This document shows, in pieces, positions 50,703 through 60,375 of a stretch of DNA of 64,000 nucleotides. Made by a program: the position numbers and the translations under genes. Position 1 is the stretch's first letter. Each line of letters begins with the position of its first letter. The notes below the pieces were generated by a model, which was not told where the DNA came from, did not search any database, and was given only the letters and a program-made list of their open reading frames with translations. Source of the DNA: an uncultured Phycisphaerales bacterium. GTDB taxonomy: Bacteria; Planctomycetota; Phycisphaerae; Tepidisphaerales; Tepidisphaeraceae. The DNA is taken from assembly GCA_903871935.1 (NCBI GenBank), contig CAIQIQ010000140.1:1-64000 (forward strand), given 5' to 3'.

Positions 50703-51575
50703 CTAGTGGGTTATGCCGAGTTGCTTCACGCAGGTTTCGATGGTCTTGCGGGTCGGTTCGGAGGCTTCGACCAGGGGCAGGCGCACTTCGCCGCTGTCCA
50801 TGCCCGCAACCTTCATCGCATACTTGATGCCGACAGGGTTGCCGTCGAGGAAGAGGCCCTTGATCAGGGGAAAGAGCATGTAATGCACCTTGGCGGCTTC
50901 GCAGAAGTTGCCTGCTGATGCCAGGCTGACCATCTTCTTGATGAGATTAGGCACCAGGTTGGAGGCGACGCTGATGATCCCCATGCCGCCGATCGCCATC
51001 AGCGGCAGTGTCAGAGAATCATCGCCGGAAACAATCGCGATATCGCAGAGGCTGTGAATCTCGCTGGCCATATCCAGCGAACCGGTGGCTTCCTTGATGC
51101 CGATGATGTTGGGGTGCTTGTGCAGACGGGCGACCGTCTGGGGCGTCATGGTGATGCCGGTCCGGCTTGGGATGTTGTAGAGGACGATCGGCAGGTCGAC
51201 CTTATCGGCCAGAGCCATGAAATGCCGGTACAGTCCTTCCTGTGACGGCTTGTTGTAGTAGGGGTTTACCGAGAGGCAGGCATTGGCCCCGGCCTTCTTG
51301 GCAAAGGCATGCAGTTCCAGAGCTTCGGAGGTGGCGTTGGCGCCAGTGCCGGCAATGACGGGTACCCGGCCGCCGGCGGCCGCGATGGTAACCTCAATCA
51401 CCAGTTCGTGTTCCTTGAAGTCGAGAGTAGGGGATTCTCCGGTTGTGCCGACCGGCACCAGGGCATCAATGCCGTGCTTGATCTGATATTCGACATTGCT
51501 CTTCAGGTGGTCGATGTCCAACGCGCCGTTGCGGAACGGGGTGATCATCGCCGTCATTGCACCTTGTAACTTCAT
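50703..51575 (-). CDS. dapA: 4-hydroxy-tetrahydrodipicolinate synthase
   Basis: A 290-residue aldolase that joins pyruvate and aspartate semialdehyde in lysine/diaminopimelate synthesis. GTTGESPTL, the Tyr in LYNIPSRTG and the Schiff-base Lys in IGIKEATG are in place. The start at 51575 has AAGAG upstream; the frame is open from 51650. It is flanked by pdxJ and the PIG-L gene on the same strand. Confidence 0.95.
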   Translation of the reverse strand: MKLQGAMTAMITPFRNGALDIDHLKSNVEYQIKHGIDALVPVGTTGESPTLDFKEHELVIEVTIAAAGGRVPVIAGTGANATSEALELHAFAKKAGANACLSVNPYYNKPSQEGLYRHFMALADKVDLPIVLYNIPSRTGITMTPQTVARLHKHPNIIGIKEATGSLDMASEIHSLCDIAIVSGDDSLTLPLMAIGGMGIISVASNLVPNLIKKMVSLASAGNFCEAAKVHYMLFPLIKGLFLDGNPVGIKYAMKVAGMDSGEVRLPLVEASEPTRKTIETCVKQLGITH

Positions 51576-51669
51576 GATCGTGTCTCTTTTGTGTGCTTCT
51601 CTGGGGATTCTCGTCGTTGTATTGGTATCGCGAAGAAAGCGGCCGGGCAATTGGCAAAACCGTGCCCGG

Positions 51670-52383
51670 CTAGCGTTTGGGATTGATGAGCTGCTTCATT
51701 TCGCGCACGGCCTCTCGCAGGCCGATGAAGATGGACCTGGCGATGATGGCGTGACCGATGTTCAGTTCATACATCCCATCCATGGCCGCCACCGGCAGGA
51801 CATTACGGTAGTTCAATCCATGGCCGGCATGCAGGCGCATACCGGCCGTCACGATGAGCCGGCCGGCGCTAATAAGCTTGTCCAGCTCGCGCTGCTGGTC
51901 AGTGACGGCGTTGGCATACTGGCCGGTGTGCAGTTCGACCGCATCAAAGCCCAGTTTCTTCGCCAATTCGATTTGCCGCGGAACCGCATCAATGAATGCA
52001 GAGACGAAGATCCCGGCATCATGGAGGCGTTTGACCGCATCAGCGCAGTTCTTCGCAACCGACAGATCCAGACCGCCCTCGGTGGTTACCTCTTCCCGGC
52101 GCTCGGGGACCAGGGTTGCCTGTTGGGGACGGGTACGAATGGCGACCTCGACGATCTCCGCCGCCAGCGACATCTCCAGATTCAGCTTGCACTGCACGGT
52201 CTTGCGCAGGATCTCAACATCGCGATCGTTGATGTGGCGGCGATCCTCGCGAAGATGGATGGTGATGCCATCGGCTCCGCCAAGCTCGGCTTCGGCCGCT
52301 GCCCAGACCGGATCTGGCTCATAGGTCCGCCGGGCCTGCCGCACGGTGGCCACGTGATCGATATTGACGCCTAACTCAACCAT
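51670..52383 (-). CDS. pdxJ: Pyridoxine 5'-phosphate synthase
   Basis: A 237-residue enzyme for the last ring-closing step in the DXP-dependent vitamin B6 pathway. The N-terminus [15 protein letters not shown], the EMSLAAEIV strand, ELHTGQYAN and GHGLNYRNV are typical. The start at 52383 fits the family; the frame is open to 52431. PLP supports pabC and the cysteine desulfurase also found here. Confidence 0.95.
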   Translation of the reverse strand: MVELGVNIDHVATVRQARRTYEPDPVWAAAEAELGGADGITIHLREDRRHINDRDVEILRKTVQCKLNLEMSLAAEIVEVAIRTRPQQATLVPERREEVTTEGGLDLSVAKNCADAVKRLHDAGIFVSAFIDAVPRQIELAKKLGFDAVELHTGQYANAVTDQQRELDKLISAGRLIVTAGMRLHAGHGLNYRNVLPVAAMDGMYELNIGHAIIARSIFIGLREAVREMKQLINPKR

Positions 52384-52488
52384 TAGAGGCGAAGATTGTA
52401 GACCCGATGGGAGCGATTGCAATGATTGCAATGTACTCTACATCTCGGCCGCGTTCGCTTATGATGACCGTGGGAGGAACCGAAAATC

Positions 52489-53271
52489 ATGGTTCGCTTT
52501 GGCATCTGCACATCGGTAGCAAACGCACCGGCCGTGAAACAGGCCGGCTGGGATTACGTGGAAGAGAACGCTCAGAGCCTGTTCAAGGGCATGGAGCCTG
52601 ACCAGAAGTACGAAGGGCGGGAGAAGGTGGCCGCCTCTGTGCTGCCGGTGTCGGCCGCCAATAGTCTGGTTCCCGCCAGCATCAAGATCACCGGGTCGAC
52701 TGTTAGTATGGACGCCCTGCAGGCGTACATGAACAACGTGCTGCGGCGTGCCGGGCAGGCCGGCTGCCGAAAACTGGTGTTCGGCTCCGGTGGGGCGCGG
52801 CATGTGCCCGATGGGTGGGACAAGAGCAAGGCGACCGACCAGATCGTGGCATTCGGCAAGATGATGGCTCCGCTGGCGCAAGCGGTTGGGGTGACCATCG
52901 TGCTTGAGCATCTTTGCCGGGCTGAATGCAACATCGTCAATACGCTCGAAGAAGAGCTTGCCATCGTGCAGCGGGTCAATCATCCGAACTTCATGGCGCT
53001 CTTGGACACATACCATCTCTGGATCGACGAACTGCCGATGTCGAGTGTGTTGCCGCTGATGCCGTTTGTCCGCCACGTCCACATGGCCGACAAGGATGGC
53101 CGCGTCGTGCCTGGCGAGAGCGGCAAGTCTGATTATCGCCCCGTCTTCGCGCTGCTGAAGGAGGTTGGGTATGATGGCGCGTTGAGCGTTGAGGCATTGA
53201 ACCTCAGCAGCATCCCCGAGCAAGGCCCCAAGGCGCTGGCATTTCTCAAACAGCAATGGGCAGAGGCATAG
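52489..53271 (+). CDS. Sugar phosphate isomerase/epimerase-type TIM barrel
   Basis: A 260-residue barrel of the xylose-isomerase-like superfamily. Metal-site candidates are IVLEHLCRAECN (Glu), ALLDTYHLWID (Asp/His), VRHVHMADKDGR (His) and LSVEALNL (Glu). GGGAGGAA lies nine bases upstream of the ATG. Substrate unknown; not obviously related to the other barrel at 25294. Confidence 0.85.
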   Translation: MVRFGICTSVANAPAVKQAGWDYVEENAQSLFKGMEPDQKYEGREKVAASVLPVSAANSLVPASIKITGSTVSMDALQAYMNNVLRRAGQAGCRKLVFGSGGARHVPDGWDKSKATDQIVAFGKMMAPLAQAVGVTIVLEHLCRAECNIVNTLEEELAIVQRVNHPNFMALLDTYHLWIDELPMSSVLPLMPFVRHVHMADKDGRVVPGESGKSDYRPVFALLKEVGYDGALSVEALNLSSIPEQGPKALAFLKQQWAEA

Positions 53272-53282
53272 TCTCTGTCTGG

Positions 53283-53960
53283 TCATTTCGCATGCCGCGC
53301 ATGCCGTGCGTAGATATAGGCGCCGGCCGCGATGCCGCCGACCGTGAGGATGGCGATCGTGATGATGAAGGGCAGGTGCGAGCGCCAGTCGCTGCCGGCG
53401 CCGATCGCCACGTAGGTTGCTATTGATGGGATGATGCCGATCAGCGTGCCCGCAAAAACCTTTGGCCAGGTGATCTCCAGCATCCCGAATACATAGTTGG
53501 ACAGGCCAAATGGCAGCAGGCGGGTCAACCGGGTGATGAGCACAACGCTGAACCCATACTTCAGAGCGTACGACTCCAGCAGGCGGACAATCCGGTAACG
53601 GGTCAGCCGTCCACTATGGGCAAGATCGCCAGCCAGGTATTTCCAGAGATGTGCCGTGATGGCGGCCGCGATCGCCGCGGCGATGACGCAGCGCACGGTT
53701 CCACCGATCAGGCCGAAGCTGAAGCCCGCCAACACATTGATCCACCAGACCGGCATGGCAACCAGCGTGAGCAGGATGTATGCCAGCACTATCACCGCTT
53801 CGGCGGCGACAGGGTTGGCAAGGACCCACTGCCGCACTTGCTGGCCGGCGTGCTGGGGGTCGTTCAGAAGTTCCCGGCCACCCGGGTGCAGCAGCATTGC
53901 TGTGAACGCGCCCAAGCCAAGCACGATGAACAGGGCGATGATTGCCAGCCGCCATCGCAT
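53283..53960 (-). CDS. VTT-domain (TVP38/TMEM64/DedA-like) membrane protein
   Basis: A 225-residue inner-membrane protein with five or six hydrophobic segments. The VTT motif FGLIGGTVRCVIAAAIAA, with LITRLTRLLPFGLSNYVFG, is typical of the family, which is thought to move or scramble lipids. It is convergent with the TIM-barrel gene (11-base gap). Confidence 0.88.
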   Translation of the reverse strand: MRWRLAIIALFIVLGLGAFTAMLLHPGGRELLNDPQHAGQQVRQWVLANPVAAEAVIVLAYILLTLVAMPVWWINVLAGFSFGLIGGTVRCVIAAAIAAAITAHLWKYLAGDLAHSGRLTRYRIVRLLESYALKYGFSVVLITRLTRLLPFGLSNYVFGMLEITWPKVFAGTLIGIIPSIATYVAIGAGSDWRSHLPFIITIAILTVGGIAAGAYIYARHARHAK

Positions 53961-53999
53961 CCAGAAGTTCCTCGCTGAACTGTTCGCGGCGGCAAGCGA

Positions 54000-55502
54000 T
54001 CAGAATCCGCCGTGAGCGATTTCCACCGCCTTGAGCATAGCCCGGGCTTTGCTCATCGTCTCCTCGTATTCGCTCTCGGGCACCGAGTCGGCGACGATGC
54101 CGGCGCCGGCCTGCACATCAAAAATGCCGTTGGCCCAGACGATCGTTCGCAGTCCGATGCAGGTGTCCATATTGCCATCGAAGTCAACATAGCCGATGGC
54201 GCCGCCATATGGGCCGCGTCGGGTCGCTTCCAGCTCATCGATAATCTGCATCGCGCGAATCTTGGGTGCCCCCGAGACCGTGCCTACCGGCAGCGAGACG
54301 CGCAAGGCATCGAGCGAGGTGTACTGGTCCTGCAGCATGCCTGTTACGTTAGTGGTGATGTGCATGACGTGGCTGTAGCGCTCTACGGTCATGACATCGG
54401 AGATCTCAACGGTTCCAACCTTGGCCACCCGGCCGACATCGTTGCGGTGCAGATCCACCAGCATGATGTGCTCTGCGCGTTCCTTCGGGTCAGCTAGCAG
54501 TTCCTTCTCCAATGCGGCATCCTCGGCTTCATCCTTGCCGCGTTTGCGCGTGCCGGCCAGCGGCCGGGTCGTCACCTTTCGATCCTGCACGCGGCAGAGG
54601 ATTTCGGGGCTGGCGCCGATGAGAGTGCACTTGTCGCACTTGAGATAGAACATAAAGGGCGAGGGATTGATCACCCGCAATGCCCGATAGACATCAAATG
54701 GCCGGGCAGCGCTATGTACACGGAGGCGCTGCGATGGGACAAATTGGAAGATGTCGCCGGCCTTGATGTATTCCTTGCCGGCGAGCACCGCATTCTCAAA
54801 GCCTTCCTTGCTGAAGTTGCTCTCGTAATTGAGCGTCAGCTTCCCTCTCCAATCGATCTCTCCCAGTTCCGGCGTGTGCGGCCGCTGCAGAAGCTGCACG
54901 ATGGTGTCGATACGTCGCTTCGCATCTGCATATGCCTCGGCGAGGCCTGAGTGGGCATTTACATCAGCGTTGGCGACGATCTTGATCGTCTTATCCACAT
55001 GATCAAAGATGACCAGCTCACCATAGAGCCCAAAGAGCAGATCGGGAATGTGGCGATCATCCTTGGGCGGGGCGTTGAGCTTTTCACCTTCGTAGTAGCG
55101 GATGGTGTCGTAGCCCGCGAAGCCCACCAGGCCGCCGGTGAATGGCGGCAGCAGGGGGTCGCGATGGTAGCACAGTTTAGGGCGAAGCGCTTCCAGGTCG
55201 GCCAGCGGGTCGGTGGTGACAAATTCGCGGGTCATTCCGGTGCGGAAGTCGGTGATGGAAGCCTGACCCGAGGCCACCTGGTACAGCACCGTCGGGTTCG
55301 TTGCGATGAAGCTGTAGCGAGCGATCTTCGCCCCGCCGACCACGCTTTCCAGCAGGAAGGCATTGGGCGAATGCGCCGCCAGCAGTTCAAACGCCGTCAC
55401 CGGCGTGTGGTGGTCGGCCATCATCTGTCGATAGACAGGAATGAGCTGCGCCGTGCTTGCGGCGGTCTCAAAAGTCGGAAAATCCGGGAAATAACGGGCC
55501 AT
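54000..55502 (-). CDS. trpE: Anthranilate synthase component I
   Basis: A 500-residue enzyme that turns chorismate and ammonia into anthranilate, the first step of tryptophan synthesis. The TrpE-type motif RPLAGTRKRG (alanine where PabB has lysine), HIMLVDLHRNDVGRV and GAPKIRAMQIIDELEATRRG are present. I start at the ATG 55502; the frame is open much further but the extra residues look non-coding. The glutaminase trpG is not in the window. Confidence 0.95.
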   Translation of the reverse strand: MARYFPDFPTFETAASTAQLIPVYRQMMADHHTPVTAFELLAAHSPNAFLLESVVGGAKIARYSFIATNPTVLYQVASGQASITDFRTGMTREFVTTDPLADLEALRPKLCYHRDPLLPPFTGGLVGFAGYDTIRYYEGEKLNAPPKDDRHIPDLLFGLYGELVIFDHVDKTIKIVANADVNAHSGLAEAYADAKRRIDTIVQLLQRPHTPELGEIDWRGKLTLNYESNFSKEGFENAVLAGKEYIKAGDIFQFVPSQRLRVHSAARPFDVYRALRVINPSPFMFYLKCDKCTLIGASPEILCRVQDRKVTTRPLAGTRKRGKDEAEDAALEKELLADPKERAEHIMLVDLHRNDVGRVAKVGTVEISDVMTVERYSHVMHITTNVTGMLQDQYTSLDALRVSLPVGTVSGAPKIRAMQIIDELEATRRGPYGGAIGYVDFDGNMDTCIGLRTIVWANGIFDVQAGAGIVADSVPESEYEETMSKARAMLKAVEIAHGGF

Positions 55503-55601
55503 GGGGTAAGGATTGTAGCGAAGAGGGTGGGCAATGACCAATGACCAACGGCCGGGATTGGCTATCCGAACGGCGGTGCGGACGATACACTGATCTCGCC
55601 T

Positions 55602-56021
55602 ATGACAATGCAAGCTACAGCACACAACGGTTTGACGCGTGGAACAGTGTGTTCGGCGGCCGAGGGAAAGCTCGTTCTTGCCGTGGACAATACGAACTAT
55701 GAACTGTACCTGGATTGCCAGGCTCCCCTGACGGCTGGGCAGCGGGTGCGGGGAAAGGTTGTTGTCCGGGCGAGGAAGGTGTGGACGGTGTCGGCGGGAG
55801 GCAGTTTCATTACGCCGCTGGCCGGGAAACCGCTTGTGGTTCAGGGAATCGTCAAGGCGGTTCAGGGGAAGATGCTGATCGTGCAGGCAGGGACGCCGAT
55901 GTGTGTGGAACTGCCGGAAGAGCGCAGTGCGTTTGACATGAAAAATGGCGAGCCGGCCTCCGGGGTGATGGTGAATGTCACCACCTCCGGCGCGGCACGC
56001 TTTGAGTTGGCCGACGGCTGA
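55602..56021 (+). CDS. Hypothetical protein with beta-rich domain
   Basis: A 139-residue protein. It contains repeated short beta-strands (LVLAVDNTNYELYL, VRGKVVVRARKVWTV, LIVQAGTPMCVELP) that suggest a small beta-barrel, perhaps an OB-like fold. No family is recognised. It is divergent from trpE. Confidence 0.65.
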   Translation: MTMQATAHNGLTRGTVCSAAEGKLVLAVDNTNYELYLDCQAPLTAGQRVRGKVVVRARKVWTVSAGGSFITPLAGKPLVVQGIVKAVQGKMLIVQAGTPMCVELPEERSAFDMKNGEPASGVMVNVTTSGAARFELADG

Positions 56022-56045
56022 GTGTTGCCGAGAGAGGGCACGACT

Positions 56046-57062
56046 ATGCTTGCTGCCCGATGGATGTTGATGCTGGTAATGGCAGGATCGATCGGAAGTG
56101 CCGATCTGGCCACGGCACAGGATGTTCCCGCTGCGACTGCGGGTCAACTTCCATCACCGGCGCCTAAAGCGACAACATCACCGACTACCAGGCCGATCAA
56201 GGCGGCAAGTGCCCGACGGCCGAATGCCAGGAAGGCCCCAGCGATGCCAGCTTCGGTGGCGACCGCTCTGCAGGAGATTGGCAGAGAATTTGAGCAGGGG
56301 AAGTTGAGGCAGAAGTCGGATTTCTTCAGCGAAACAGCAAATACGGAACTGACGCCGCAACTTGCGGTGCAGTTGCTCGGACGGACGCTGGGCGACTCTG
56401 ATGCCATGGATGGCTATATCAAATGGCAACTGCTCTCGGCGATTACAGGCGATATTCCCGAAGAACTGGCCAATGCGGCGTTCGATGCCTATCGCAAGGC
56501 GCCGGGTTTGCAGCGCCGGCCGGGCATGGAAATGAAGGAACGCATTGTCCTGGACCGTGAACTGCGCAAGGCGGTGGATGGGACGGCGGTGGCAGCGCAG
56601 CTTGATATGGGAGTTCGACGCACGGATGACCTGAATAAGAGCGTCCTGGCATATCGGGATGAGCTCTTTAGCCGCCTGCCGAGCGGTATGCGGACCTTTG
56701 AGGCCGCGCTGAACGATGTGTATGAACGTTGCCGAGCCGGCGCGGAGCCGCAGTCGTTGACGGCCAGGCTCTCCGGCCACGCGACGCAGTGGATCAGCCG
56801 TGATGCAAGTGATGCCGAGGTGAAGCAGTTTGCCGGCATGGTGACCAAGCTGAAGATTATGCAGATGCCGGATTACTATGACGGCGTGACTAAGAATGAC
56901 CAGGGGCCTGGATACGTGTGGAATGTGCGCAGGGCGGATCCGAACAGCGGCGAAAGGCTGGACGAGATTCTCCAGAGCGCGGGGCGCAGATTGAATGGCG
57001 CGGCCACGGTTGATACGACAAATACAGGGCGCACGAGGAGTACGGGACGACGTGGAAGGTAG
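56046..57062 (+). CDS. Exported hypothetical protein
   Basis: A 338-residue protein with a signal peptide (MLAARWMLMLVMAGSIGS, cleavage after ATAQ). The first ~70 residues after it are Pro/Ala-rich; the rest is helical with no recognised motif. It begins 24 bases after the previous gene on the same strand and just before rnr. Function unknown. Confidence 0.7.
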   Translation: MLAARWMLMLVMAGSIGSADLATAQDVPAATAGQLPSPAPKATTSPTTRPIKAASARRPNARKAPAMPASVATALQEIGREFEQGKLRQKSDFFSETANTELTPQLAVQLLGRTLGDSDAMDGYIKWQLLSAITGDIPEELANAAFDAYRKAPGLQRRPGMEMKERIVLDRELRKAVDGTAVAAQLDMGVRRTDDLNKSVLAYRDELFSRLPSGMRTFEAALNDVYERCRAGAEPQSLTARLSGHATQWISRDASDAEVKQFAGMVTKLKIMQMPDYYDGVTKNDQGPGYVWNVRRADPNSGERLDEILQSAGRRLNGAATVDTTNTGRTRSTGRRGR

Positions 57063-57111
57063 TGACATGCAACAGTAGTTGCGGTGGCAATCGGCTGCCC
57101 ATCGGTCAATA

Positions 57112-59406
57112 ATGCCTAATATGAATCAACCACTTGCGCAACGCATCCTGGAACACGTCAAGGGCGGCCGATATCGGCCCCAGCGGCCGCGCAAGCTTGC
57201 CAAGGAATTGGCACTGGCCGACGAAGAGCAGTACCCGGCATTCCGCGAATCGCTCAAAGAGCTGATGCATCAGGGCCGCGTGGCGATCGGAGCGGGCGGG
57301 TCGGTGGTGCTGCCGGCGAGCCATGAACGCCGCGACACGATCGTGGGAACCTACCGGCATAACCGCAAGGGTTTTGGTTTTGTCATTCCGCGCGATCCGG
57401 AGGGGCACGAGGATCTGTATATTTCCGAGGGCGAGAACGCGGGAGCAATCACTGGGGATGTTGTGTCCGCGCAGATTGTTTCGAGGTCAAACCGCGGCGG
57501 CAAGCAACTTCTGACCGGCCGGGTCATGGAGATCATCGAGCGGACGCAGAAGCGGTTTGTGGGAACGCTGCTGAAGCAGGGCGGCCGATGGGTGGTGATG
57601 CCGGATGGCAACACGCTGACCGACCCAATCGAGGTTCCCGATGCCTCGTCGCGGAATGTCCGCCCCGGCACCAAGGTGGTTGTGGAACTGACGGTGTATC
57701 CGGAGCGCGGGCAGTCGGCTCAGGGTGTGATCACGGAAGTGCTGGGGCGCGAGGGAGATCGCGACGTCGATCTCAAGAGCGTGATCATCCAGCACAACCT
57801 GCCGCAGGTGTTCCCTGATGAGGTGTTGACGCAGGCGCGAGCGGCGGTGGATGAGGTGAACTGGGATGCGGAGCGGTCCGGGAGAGTGGATCTGACGCAA
57901 GAGACGATCGTCACCATCGATCCGGATGACGCAAAGGACTATGACGATGCGATCAGCCTCAATCGCCTCGACGATGGACAGTGGGAGTTGGGGGTGCATA
58001 TTGCGGATGTGGCGCGGTTTGTGCCGGTCGGCTCGCCGCTGGATGGCGAGGCGGAACTGCGAGGCAATAGCGCATATTTCCCGGGGTTCGTGATTCCGAT
58101 GCTGCCGGAGATTCTGTCCAACGGCATCTGCTCGCTGCAGGAGGGGGTGCCTCGGCTGTGCAAGAGCGCGTGGATCACGCTGGATGCTGATGCAGAAGTA
58201 ATAGGGACGCGATTCGCCAATACAGTGATCAAGAGCGCCAAGCGGCTGCGCTATCGCGAGGCTCAGGCGTTGATCGACGGGGCCGCGCGGATCCCGCATC
58301 CGGATGGGGAGAAGAACCGGCACGACTATCCGTCGGAGGTGCTGAAGCTGCTGGAGGACATGAATACGCTGGCGAAGCGCATCCAGAAGCGGAGGCTCAA
58401 GGCAGGGCAGTTGGTGCTGGAATTGCCCGTGGTCCAGCTTGTGCTGGATCAAGATGGCAAAGTGATTGATGCGGTGCCCGAGGATACCAGCTTCACGCAT
58501 ACGCTGATCGAGATGTTTATGGTGGAGGCGAACGAGGCGGTAGCGCGGCTGCTGGATCACGTGCACGTGCCGTTCTTGCGGCGCGTCCATCCGGGGCCGG
58601 GCGATCAGGAGAATACCCGGCTGCAGGAGTTCATCGCGGCGGCCGGCTACAAGCTGCCCAAGAAGATGGACCGCAAGGCGATCCAGACGCTGCTGGATAC
58701 CGTTCGTGGCCAGCCGCAGTCCTATGCGATCAATCTTGCGATCCTCAAGAGCCTGACGCGCGCTGAGTATTCGCCACAGGAAGTGGGGCACTATGCTCTG
58801 GCATCGGAGTATTACTGCCACTTTACCTCACCCATTCGCCGCTATGCCGATCTGACGATCCATCGACTCCTGCAGACCTATCTGGAGCAGCAGCAGGAGC
58901 ATGGGCGCGGGCACCGGAAGGCGAAGTTCGATTTCAGCGACCAGCCCGATTATCAGAAGCTGGTGGAGGTCGGCAGGCATATCAGCTTTACCGAGCGTCG
59001 GGCCGAGGGGGCTGAGCGGGAATTGCGGCAGGTGAAGGTGCTGACACTACTCCAGAATCGACTGGGCGAGGTGTTCAGCGGTGTGATCACCGGGATTACC
59101 AATTTCGGCGTGTTCATCCAACTGCATCAGTGGCTGATTGAAGGACTGATTCGCTATGAGCACCTTGCCGATGACTGGTGGGATGTGAACGAGCGCACCG
59201 GCGAGGTGCGTGGGCAACGGACGGGCCTGGCGTTGCGGATCGGCGATGTGGTGAAGGTGGTGGTGGCGAAGGTGGATCTGCCTCGGCGCGAGCTGGACCT
59301 AAGGATCACGCAATGGCCAGGCGCGCGCGGCGGGTCCAAGAAGATGCAGCCGCGCGAGATGAAGAAAAAGCCGCCCAGTCATCGGCGCGGCAAGCATCGG
59401 CGATAG
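57112..59406 (+). CDS. rnr: Ribonuclease R
   Basis: A 764-residue exoribonuclease that digests structured RNA 3' to 5'. An N-terminal helix-turn-helix region, OB/cold-shock domains (GTYRHNRKGFGFVIPRD), the RNB catalytic domain (DPDDAKDYDDAISL, whose Asps bind magnesium), and a C-terminal S1 domain (VFSGVITGITNFGVFIQL) are in order. A Lys/Arg-rich tail ends the protein. The start at 57112 is chosen from the family N-terminus. Confidence 0.96.
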   Translation: MPNMNQPLAQRILEHVKGGRYRPQRPRKLAKELALADEEQYPAFRESLKELMHQGRVAIGAGGSVVLPASHERRDTIVGTYRHNRKGFGFVIPRDPEGHEDLYISEGENAGAITGDVVSAQIVSRSNRGGKQLLTGRVMEIIERTQKRFVGTLLKQGGRWVVMPDGNTLTDPIEVPDASSRNVRPGTKVVVELTVYPERGQSAQGVITEVLGREGDRDVDLKSVIIQHNLPQVFPDEVLTQARAAVDEVNWDAERSGRVDLTQETIVTIDPDDAKDYDDAISLNRLDDGQWELGVHIADVARFVPVGSPLDGEAELRGNSAYFPGFVIPMLPEILSNGICSLQEGVPRLCKSAWITLDADAEVIGTRFANTVIKSAKRLRYREAQALIDGAARIPHPDGEKNRHDYPSEVLKLLEDMNTLAKRIQKRRLKAGQLVLELPVVQLVLDQDGKVIDAVPEDTSFTHTLIEMFMVEANEAVARLLDHVHVPFLRRVHPGPGDQENTRLQEFIAAAGYKLPKKMDRKAIQTLLDTVRGQPQSYAINLAILKSLTRAEYSPQEVGHYALASEYYCHFTSPIRRYADLTIHRLLQTYLEQQQEHGRGHRKAKFDFSDQPDYQKLVEVGRHISFTERRAEGAERELRQVKVLTLLQNRLGEVFSGVITGITNFGVFIQLHQWLIEGLIRYEHLADDWWDVNERTGEVRGQRTGLALRIGDVVKVVVAKVDLPRRELDLRITQWPGARGGSKKMQPREMKKKPPSHRRGKHRR

Positions 59407-59429
59407 ACGGGGATGCGAGGCGTTCTACA

Positions 59430-60035
59430 TTACTCAAAGCTGTATTGCACTACTCGGAGGCCATTGGCATCTTTGGCGACGGTGATGCTGAAGTGCTTGG
59501 CGCCTTTAGCGAAGCGAGCTGTGCCGGAGAGCTGCACCTGAAGGTTGCCGTTGACCGTGGTGGGCACCACATTGTCGATCTTGAGATCCTGGAAGGCGCC
59601 GAGCTGCTGGATCTGCTGGCTGATGGATTCGATGCCGCTCTTGCTGAGCTCCGGGGCGGCAACATCACGAGCTCCCTGCACATCGCCGCTGGAGATCTTC
59701 TGAACGAAGTTGCGGGCGAGCATCCGGCCAGGCTGGCCGGCCTCTGCCTGGACATCGGTGACTACCTGCTTGGCGACTCCGTAGGCCAGATACGCTCCAA
59801 TACCGACGGTGACCCATCCGGCGATGCCGATGACACCGAGGATAAGTCCGGCGATGGCGAGACCCCGGCCGCCGGCTTGTGGTTCACGGCGGGCCTTATT
59901 GAGGCCGACGATGCCAAAGATGACGGCCGGGATGCTGGTGATCAGGGGGATGCACAACAGTGCCCCGCAGATGATGCTGGTGAGGGCGGCCGGGTTGGAG
60001 GGCTTGCCGGCGGGAGGCACTGATTGCTCTGACAT
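59430..60035 (-). CDS. DUF4190-domain membrane protein
   Basis: A 201-residue protein. Two hydrophobic segments (ICGALLCIPLITSIPAVIFGIV and LAIAGLILGVIGIAGWVTVG) form the DUF4190-type module; the C-terminal ~110 residues are a soluble domain with LSGTARFAKGAKHFSI. AGGAAGGAG lies eight bases before the ATG. Function unknown. Confidence 0.75.
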   Translation of the reverse strand: MSEQSVPPAGKPSNPAALTSIICGALLCIPLITSIPAVIFGIVGLNKARREPQAGGRGLAIAGLILGVIGIAGWVTVGIGAYLAYGVAKQVVTDVQAEAGQPGRMLARNFVQKISSGDVQGARDVAAPELSKSGIESISQQIQQLGAFQDLKIDNVVPTTVNGNLQVQLSGTARFAKGAKHFSITVAKDANGLRVVQYSFE

Positions 60036-60143
60036 GGGATTGGCTCCTTCCTGAATGTGAGGAAGCCTACCATGTTCGGTGCTGATCCGCACGAGTCGGG
60101 GGCGACGAGCGTAGAATCTGGTGACTCAACTGGGAGACTTGCC

Positions 60144-60350
60144 GTGGCCGCAAAACTGACAGAGTGCTGTAATCCGCTCGCGAAAAGTGATAGGGACCGC
60201 TGTGATGACTGCCCGATGCGGTCAGCGCCGGTCCCGGCGAGTGAGGCGGCTCCGAAGGATCTGCCGAAACCGCCTTCTCTTCCTGGCCCACAACCACAGC
60301 GGAAGCAGAGCATGTGGGCATTCCTGAACGGAGATATCACCAGAGATTAG
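60144..60350 (+). CDS. Small cysteine-rich hypothetical protein
   Basis: A 68-residue ORF starting with GTG preceded by GGGAG seven bases upstream. It contains LTECCNPLAKSDRDRCDDCP, a possible zinc-binding CC...CxxC pattern, then a Pro-rich stretch and MWAFLNGDITRD. The frame is open further upstream. No family is recognised. Confidence 0.45.
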   Translation: MAAKLTECCNPLAKSDRDRCDDCPMRSAPVPASEAAPKDLPKPPSLPGPQPQRKQSMWAFLNGDITRD

Positions 60351-60375
60351 GTCCGGGTTGTGGCACAGGAAGAGA

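Noticed and set aside
55503-56147. Upstream extension of trpE
   Set aside because: The extra ~215 residues look non-coding and overlap a divergent gene; the ATG at 55502 fits the TrpE family.
57487-58821. 444-residue minus-strand frame inside rnr
   Set aside because: Arg/His-rich shadow composition; RNase R is intact on the plus strand.
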